Of a stretch of 64,000 nt of DNA, positions 59,510-64,000 are shown piece after piece. Position 1 is the stretch's first letter. Each line of letters begins with the position of its first letter. The notes below the pieces were generated by a model. The model saw only the letters and a program-made list of their open reading frames with translations, searched no databases and was not told the origin of the DNA. A program made the position numbers and the translations under genes. The stretch is from contig JAHJWB010000006.1 of assembly GCA_018828125.1 (NCBI GenBank), positions 124,001-188,000 of the forward strand. The letters run 5' to 3'. The DNA is from Gammaproteobacteria bacterium. GTDB lineage: Bacteria > Pseudomonadota > Gammaproteobacteria > Burkholderiales > Burkholderiaceae_C.

Positions 59510-61710
59510 GCCGTTCCTTTTTCAATCCTGGCGACCAATCCAGAGGTCTTGGGCCCGTAGCGAACCATCAGTGCATCTTGCGCGCCAAGGCCATCCTGGG
59601 TGCGAGCGGCACGATCGTAGGTACCGCTTGCGTTCAGCGTCCATGCATCCCGGTCGTCATGGAGATACGCCACAAGACACTCATCCACGATCTGTTGACG
59701 CAGGCCGGGGTCCGTCACCGGCCACGCCAGTTCCACACGTCGCATCATGTTGCGATTCATCCAGTCGGCGCTGGAGAGATACAAGTCCTCCTGCTCACCG
59801 CTTCGAAAGTAAAAAACGCGTGTGTGCTCCAGAAATCGACCAATCACGGAGCGCACCCGAATGTTGTCGGTCGCGCCCGGCACCTGGGCTGCCAGCATGC
59901 AGGCTCCTCGTACGATCAGATCGATGCGCGCGCCACGCTGCCCGGCCAGAATCAATGCGCGGATCAAAGCCTCGTCGGTCAGGGCATTCATTTTGGCGAC
60001 GATGCGTGCATCTTCCCCTCGGCTTGCTGCGAAGCCGACCTGTTCAATCTTCTCGACCATTCTGTGGTGCAAGTGAAAAGGCGCCAGGATCAGCTTGCGC
60101 AATTTCGGTGGCCGGTTCTGGCTCGCGAGGTGATTGAAAACCCCGTCCATGTCGGCCGTCGTTTCAACGTCGCCGGTCAGGTAACTCAGATCGGTGTACA
60201 GCCTTGCGGTACGCACGTTGTAGTTGCCGGTAGACAAATGCCCATAACGCCGCAGCTGACGCCCTTCCCGGCGCGTCACCAGCAGCATTTTGGCGTGTGT
60301 TTTCAGCCCTACTACGCCATATACAACCTGCGCACCAATGGACTCCAGCGCTTCCGCCCAGTTGATATTGGCCTCTTCGTCAAACCGCGCCTTCAATTCG
60401 ACAACGGCCATTACTTCCTTGCCCCGGCGTACCGCCTCACTCAACAGGTCCATCAGTTCGGAATCAGCACCTGTGCGGTAGATCGTCTGCTTGATGACCA
60501 AGACATCGGGGTCATTCACGGCCTCCCGCAAGAATTCAAGCAAGCCGTCAAAGCTCTCGAAGGGCTGGTGGATCAACACGTCCCTCTGGCGCAGTTGCTC
60601 CATGATGGAAACCCCGGGCTGCAGCTGCCTTGGCCACGCTGAGCTCCATGGCGCGAAAAGCAGCGAAGGATCGTTCACCAGATCCACCAGCTGAGTCAGC
60701 CGGACCAAATTGACAGGGCCGTGTACGCGGTAAAGAGCGGCGCGGGGCAAGCCAAATTGCTCCAGCAGAAAGTGCGCAAGGAAGGACGAGCAGCCTGCGG
60801 ATACTTCCAGCCGAACCGCCTGTCCATAGTGGCGATGTTGCAACCCTTGTCGCAACGCTGTGCGCAAGTTTCGGACATCCTCCTCATCCAGCGCAAGGTC
60901 TGAGTGGCGTGTAACGCGGAACTGAGAAAACTCGGTGACCTCGCGACCCGGGAACAGATCATCGAGATGCGCGCGAATGATGCTTGAAAGACTGACGAAC
61001 AGCGACTCTTGAGGGGCCACCTTGGCAGGCATGCGAACCAGCCGGGGCAGCGCACGCGGCACTTTGACAATGGCGATTTCATTTTCGCGGCCGAAGGCGT
61101 CACGCCCCTTCAGACGCACAATGAAGTTCAATGACTTGTTGGCCACCTGGGGAAACGGGTGCGCGGGATCCAACCCCACGGGGATCAGCAAGGGCCGCAC
61201 TTCCTGCACAAAATAGTCATGCACCCACCGCTTTTGCGCACTGGTCCGATCTCCGTGCGAAACAATTCGAATTCCGAGCTGGGCAAAAGCGGGGACTAAA
61301 ACATCGTTGAACAAGGCGTACTGGCGCTCTACCAGATCATGGACTTTGGCAGCCAGCGCCTCAAACGAGTCCGTGGTGTAAAGCCCCTTGGTCTCGCCCT
61401 TTTGGGCAGCAGTAATGTGCGCCTCCGCACGGACCTCAAAAAACTCGTCCAAGTTCGAGGACACGATACACAGGTAGCGCAGCCGCTCCAGCAATGGCAC
61501 GTCAGCACGAACTGCCCAATCAAACACCCGCTCATTGAAGGCCAGGATGCTGTGGTCGCGGTCCAGAAATACGTGCGGCGACCGGCCAGGGACTACAGCG
61601 CTGCTTGGCACGTCAACTTCATGTGCGTGCGATGGGGAACCGTTGTCAACCCCGATGTTGGAGGGCTCCGGATGCAGCGACGGAACGTCTTGAGGGGGCA
61701 TGGGCAACAT
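59506..61710 (-). CDS. ppk1: Polyphosphate kinase 1
   Basis: Enzyme of 734 residues that makes polyphosphate from ATP through a phosphohistidine intermediate. The N-terminal domain begins DRDHSILAFNERVFDWA and contains RLRYLCIVSSNLDEFFEVR. The catalytic His is in VVGLKTHAKMLLVTRRE, and the phospholipase-D-like domain continues with HLSTGNYNVRTARLYTDLS and FYFRSGEQEDLYLSSADWMNRNM (the second catalytic site, here FRSGEQEDLYLSSADWM). The N-terminus has about 45 extra low-complexity residues. A Pho box lies 51 bases upstream, within the end of the preceding gene. Confidence 0.97.
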   Translation of the reverse strand: MLPMPPQDVPSLHPEPSNIGVDNGSPSHAHEVDVPSSAVVPGRSPHVFLDRDHSILAFNERVFDWAVRADVPLLERLRYLCIVSSNLDEFFEVRAEAHITAAQKGETKGLYTTDSFEALAAKVHDLVERQYALFNDVLVPAFAQLGIRIVSHGDRTSAQKRWVHDYFVQEVRPLLIPVGLDPAHPFPQVANKSLNFIVRLKGRDAFGRENEIAIVKVPRALPRLVRMPAKVAPQESLFVSLSSIIRAHLDDLFPGREVTEFSQFRVTRHSDLALDEEDVRNLRTALRQGLQHRHYGQAVRLEVSAGCSSFLAHFLLEQFGLPRAALYRVHGPVNLVRLTQLVDLVNDPSLLFAPWSSAWPRQLQPGVSIMEQLRQRDVLIHQPFESFDGLLEFLREAVNDPDVLVIKQTIYRTGADSELMDLLSEAVRRGKEVMAVVELKARFDEEANINWAEALESIGAQVVYGVVGLKTHAKMLLVTRREGRQLRRYGHLSTGNYNVRTARLYTDLSYLTGDVETTADMDGVFNHLASQNRPPKLRKLILAPFHLHHRMVEKIEQVGFAASRGEDARIVAKMNALTDEALIRALILAGQRGARIDLIVRGACMLAAQVPGATDNIRVRSVIGRFLEHTRVFYFRSGEQEDLYLSSADWMNRNMMRRVELAWPVTDPGLRQQIVDECLVAYLHDDRDAWTLNASGTYDRAARTQDGLGAQDALMVRYGPKTSGLVARIEKGTA

Positions 61711-61744
61711 GGAAACGCGAACGCGGCGAGTGCAGGATGGCTCC

Positions 61745-61750
61745 AGTATT
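61745..61750 (-). promoter_or_regulatory. -10 element of ppk1
   Basis: AATACT on the minus strand, ten bases after the Pho box, next to the glycosyltransferase stop codon. Confidence 0.5.
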
Positions 61751-62838
61751 TAACGCCCAGATGACAAAGATGTGACAGTGTTTGTGACAGTCACGCAGAC
61801 TTTTGCACCTGAATGGGCTGGTACCAGGTGCTGCTGAAATAGCTTCGCCGCTTCGGCCCACGTGAAATCGAGCGCCCGACTGCGCGCTTCTGACCGCGCC
61901 ACGGCCAAAGCCCCCTGGGCTGCTACCAGCAGACTGTCATGAAGCACGCCCCCACGGGGCGGTTGCGCCGAGTGCGCCCCCAGCACCTCCATGGGACCAT
62001 CCACCGGGAAAGCAGCCACCGGGGTGCCACATGCCATGGCTTCCAGCATCACAAGGCCAAAGGTTTCAGAGCGGCTAGGGAACACAAACACATCGGCAGC
62101 GGCATAAACCTGCGCCAAAGCGGCCCGATCCAGAATGCCCAGCCAGCGCACGTGAGGGTACTTTGCTTTCAACCTTGCCTCCAGAGGGCCCACACCGCAC
62201 ACGACTTTGGTGCCGGGCATGTCCAGCTGCAAAAAAGCCTCGATATTTTTCTCGTAGGAAATACGCCCCACATAAAGGGATACGGGATGCGCCAATGTCC
62301 CAGTAAGTGGGCTCGGACGAACTTCTCCATGAAAGGGAAAGGCCTGGGTATCAACACCGTGAGTCCATGGCTTCAGATTGCAGAAACCCCGCCGCGCCAG
62401 CATCTGCAATACACCTTGCGTGGGCACCATGATCCCGGACGAAGGTCGGTGAAAATGCCGGAACAGCTCATATCCCCATGACAGCGGAACCCGCAATGCA
62501 GCATGGAGAATTTCAGGGAACCGCGTATGAAACGCGGTGGTGAAGGCAAGGCGATTGCGCACGCAGTATCGACGTCCGGCCCAGCCCAGAGGACCTTCCG
62601 TCGCCAGATGAATGGCATCAGGCTTCATCGCCTCAAGCATTTGAGTCAAATGCTTGTTTGGCCGCACGGCCAAGTCAATGCCCGGATAGCCCGGACAAGG
62701 CCGCGTAGAGAACTGGCCGGGGTGCACAACCTGCACCTCGTGCCCGACTGCTTCCAGTTCGTGCACCAGTTCCCGCAACGTAGTCACCACGCCATTGACC
62801 TGTGGCATCCACGCGTCTGTGACCAAGGCGATTTTCAT
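61750..62838 (-). CDS. GT4-family glycosyltransferase
   Basis: Retaining glycosyltransferase of 362 residues with the GT-B fold. The N-terminal domain starts [20 protein letters not shown]. The C-terminal donor domain has [16 protein letters not shown] and the E-x7-E motif in [22 protein letters not shown]. Similar proteins transfer mannose or glucose to lipid acceptors, and genes like this are often paired with an LpxH-like hydrolase and an OlsB-like acyltransferase, as here, hinting at glycolipid or ornithine-lipid synthesis under phosphate limitation. The last 16 residues ([16 protein letters not shown]) are encoded by the Pho-box repeats of ppk1. It overlaps the upstream gene by four bases. 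Confidence 0.9.
   Translation of the reverse strand: MKIALVTDAWMPQVNGVVTTLRELVHELEAVGHEVQVVHPGQFSTRPCPGYPGIDLAVRPNKHLTQMLEAMKPDAIHLATEGPLGWAGRRYCVRNRLAFTTAFHTRFPEILHAALRVPLSWGYELFRHFHRPSSGIMVPTQGVLQMLARRGFCNLKPWTHGVDTQAFPFHGEVRPSPLTGTLAHPVSLYVGRISYEKNIEAFLQLDMPGTKVVCGVGPLEARLKAKYPHVRWLGILDRAALAQVYAAADVFVFPSRSETFGLVMLEAMACGTPVAAFPVDGPMEVLGAHSAQPPRGGVLHDSLLVAAQGALAVARSEARSRALDFTWAEAAKLFQQHLVPAHSGAKVCVTVTNTVTSLSSGR
61761..61778 (-). promoter_or_regulatory. Pho box upstream of ppk1, inside the glycosyltransferase gene
   Basis: Minus strand CTGTCAC-ATCT-TTGTCAT (7+4+7). A third CTGTCAC unit lies 12 bases further upstream (61784-61790), giving three TGTCA units in a row. Confidence 0.85.
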
Positions 62839-63707
62839 ACAGCAACCTCAGCCTTCATGGGGCGGGCATGGGTGGTCGATACCGCAGGCCATTGCACCAG
62901 CTCAAGCCGACCGTCCAGATGCTCGACAAGCGCTGTGTGGCTCTCCACCCAATCGCCATCATTGCAGTACAACGTGCCACTAATTTCACGCATCTCGGCG
63001 CGGTGGATATGTCCACAGACTACGCCGTCGAGGCCTCGCCGCCGCGCCTCGGTGGCCACGGCAACTTCAAAATCGGTCACGTAGTTGAGCGCCTTTTTTA
63101 CCTTGCCCTTCAGGTACGCCGACAACGACCAATACGGCAAGCCCATGCGTGCACGCAGTGTGTTGAGGTGGCGGTTGAGCTTGAGGGTGAACTCATACAG
63201 GTTGTCGCCCAGGTACGCCAGCCATTTGGCGCATTGAATGACTCCATCAAAGTGGTCTCCGTGTGTAACCCACAAACGTCGACCATCGGCCGTGGTGTGC
63301 ACCGCATCGGCCACTACCTCGATACCGCCGAAAGAGTGACCCACAAAGGCGCGCGCAAACTCATCGTGGTTGCCTGGCACAAACACCACCCGACAGCCCT
63401 TGCGGGCGCGCCGCAGCAGTTTTTGCACCACGTCGTTGTGCGCCTGCGGCCAAAACCATTTGCGGCGCAGCTGCCAGCCGTCGACGATGTCTCCCACCAG
63501 ATACAAGCAATTGCTGGGGTGGTGTTTGAGAAAGTCCAACAATGCTTCGGCTTGGCAGCCTGGAGTGCCCAAATGCAGGTCGGATATGAACACCGCGCGG
63601 AACCTGCGTGCCCCCGGGGACTGGGCATGCACCTCGGCGCCAGTGTCATCGGAACCGATGGTCTCGCTCATCCACGGGCCGAGTGCGTCAAACGCGGCGC
63701 GCATCAC
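62835..63707 (-). CDS. LpxH-like metallophosphoesterase
   Basis: Calcineurin-type phosphoesterase of 290 residues. The dimetal motifs run in order: [41 protein letters not shown] and [10 protein letters not shown]. The pattern resembles UDP-2,3-diacylglucosamine hydrolase (LpxH/LpxH2), but many such proteins beside glycosyltransferases act on other substrates. Start at ATG 63707, or ATG 63671 (MSETIGSDD). Its ends overlap both neighbours by four bases, so acyltransferase, phosphoesterase and glycosyltransferase form one tightly coupled operon. Confidence 0.88.
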   Translation of the reverse strand: MMRAAFDALGPWMSETIGSDDTGAEVHAQSPGARRFRAVFISDLHLGTPGCQAEALLDFLKHHPSNCLYLVGDIVDGWQLRRKWFWPQAHNDVVQKLLRRARKGCRVVFVPGNHDEFARAFVGHSFGGIEVVADAVHTTADGRRLWVTHGDHFDGVIQCAKWLAYLGDNLYEFTLKLNRHLNTLRARMGLPYWSLSAYLKGKVKKALNYVTDFEVAVATEARRRGLDGVVCGHIHRAEMREISGTLYCNDGDWVESHTALVEHLDGRLELVQWPAVSTTHARPMKAEVAV

Positions 63708-64000
63708 GCCCCCAGAAAGTGCTTGCGGTAGCGGGGGTGCAGGTCGGCCAGCCGCATGAGCATCGGGAGGTCAGCGGTATTGAAATCAGGGTCCCACGCG
63801 GGAGCCCCCAGAACACGCGCACCCAGGCGCAGATAGCCCTTGATAAGGGCAGGCGGCTCTACCGAAATGGAGGCGTCCAGCTGGTCCACCGGCAGTGGCA
63901 AACGCGGAAGCACGTGGTACTCAATGGGTGCGAGATGGGTTTGGCGCACCTGCTGCCAGATACTTGCGGCCACATCGCCACTGACCACTCCGTTGTAAAG
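63704..64000 (-). CDS. OlsB-like GNAT acyltransferase (5' partial)
   Basis: Only the last 99 codons are in the window; the frame is open to its edge. The sequence SVEPPALIKGYLRLGARVLG followed by APAWDPDFNTADLPMLMRL and HPRYRKHFLG matches the C-terminus of the ornithine-acyl-ACP N-acyltransferase/hemolysin-like acyltransferase group. In other bacteria ornithine lipids replace phospholipids when phosphate is short, so its place upstream of a glycosyltransferase and next to a Pho-controlled ppk1 is suggestive. The exact substrate is not proven by this fragment. Confidence 0.75.
   Translation of the reverse strand, partial: LYNGVVSGDVAASIWQQVRQTHLAPIEYHVLPRLPLPVDQLDASISVEPPALIKGYLRLGARVLGAPAWDPDFNTADLPMLMRLADLHPRYRKHFLGA

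Overview
The window is high-GC bacterial chromosome. Gene content and order point to a betaproteobacterium of the Burkholderiales, most likely Comamonadaceae (Acidovorax-like): a DUF1631 protein, the dnaX/ybaB/recR block, the gloB/methyltransferase/rnhA block, trxA-rho-rpmE2 next to addB-addA, and the pst-pho-ppx-sixA-ppk1 block. A short palindrome-centred interspersed repeat that I associate with this family from memory also recurs. Genes fill nearly all the sequence; no gap exceeds about 280 bases, and I saw no tRNA, rRNA operon, IS element, prophage or CRISPR array.

Layout. 1-2.1 kb: 3' part of a DUF1631 gene. 2.4-7.0 kb: PepSY protein, response regulator and sensor kinase facing away from an SHP cytochrome, diheme cytochrome, cytochrome b561 and rubredoxin run, in which two genes carry apparent one-base indels. 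7.1-13.2 kb: P-type ATPase, VOC protein, TetR regulator with paired operators and a divergent diiron-like hydrolase, bile-acid-symporter-family transporter, Mpo1-like protein. 13.3-17.2 kb: Crp-type regulator, aldehyde dehydrogenase, DUF2889 protein, SDR. 17.2-21.5 kb: molybdenum cofactor genes moaA, mobA, moeA with a GNAT gene and a thioredoxin-like gene. 21.6-26.3 kb: RND efflux pump and adaptor. 26.4-36.8 kb: rnhA, methyltransferase, gloB, mltD, DUF3096, a lone ABC binding protein, MAPEG, recR, ybaB, dnaX, 4.5S RNA, a candidate outer-membrane protein. 36.9-46.9 kb: flavoprotein, AddA/AddB-type recombination nuclease, trxA, rho, rpmE2. 46.9-50 kb: a GT-C-like membrane protein and a MATE pseudogene. 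50-64 kb: pstSCAB-phoU-phoB-phoR, ppx, a histone-H1-like/ribbon-helix-helix protein, sixA, ppk1, a glycosyltransferase, an LpxH-like hydrolase and the end of an OlsB-like acyltransferase.

The most coherent system is phosphate/polyphosphate. Three 18-bp Pho-box-like sites (7+4+7 direct repeats), each followed after 10 bases by a -10-like hexamer (weak at ppx), sit before pstS, ppx and ppk1. The ppk1 site is built into the last codons of the upstream glycosyltransferase. Between ppx and sixA-ppk1 lies a small basic protein joining an Ala/Lys/Pro-rich histone-like tail to a ribbon-helix-helix-like domain, with a palindrome over its promoter; it is a candidate link between polyphosphate granules and the nucleoid.

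Other signals not captured by a gene list: seven copies (one degenerate) of the interspersed repeat, some translated in frame inside moeA and addA, one giving a stop codon and one a ribosome-binding region; an A9 slippery run in dnaX with a stop close behind in both other frames; a perfect TATAAT that would make gloB nearly leaderless while its ATG overlaps a divergent ATG; twin GGTAC-N6-GTACC sites beside the TetR gene; and a TGTCG-N6-CGACA site beside the Crp-type regulator.
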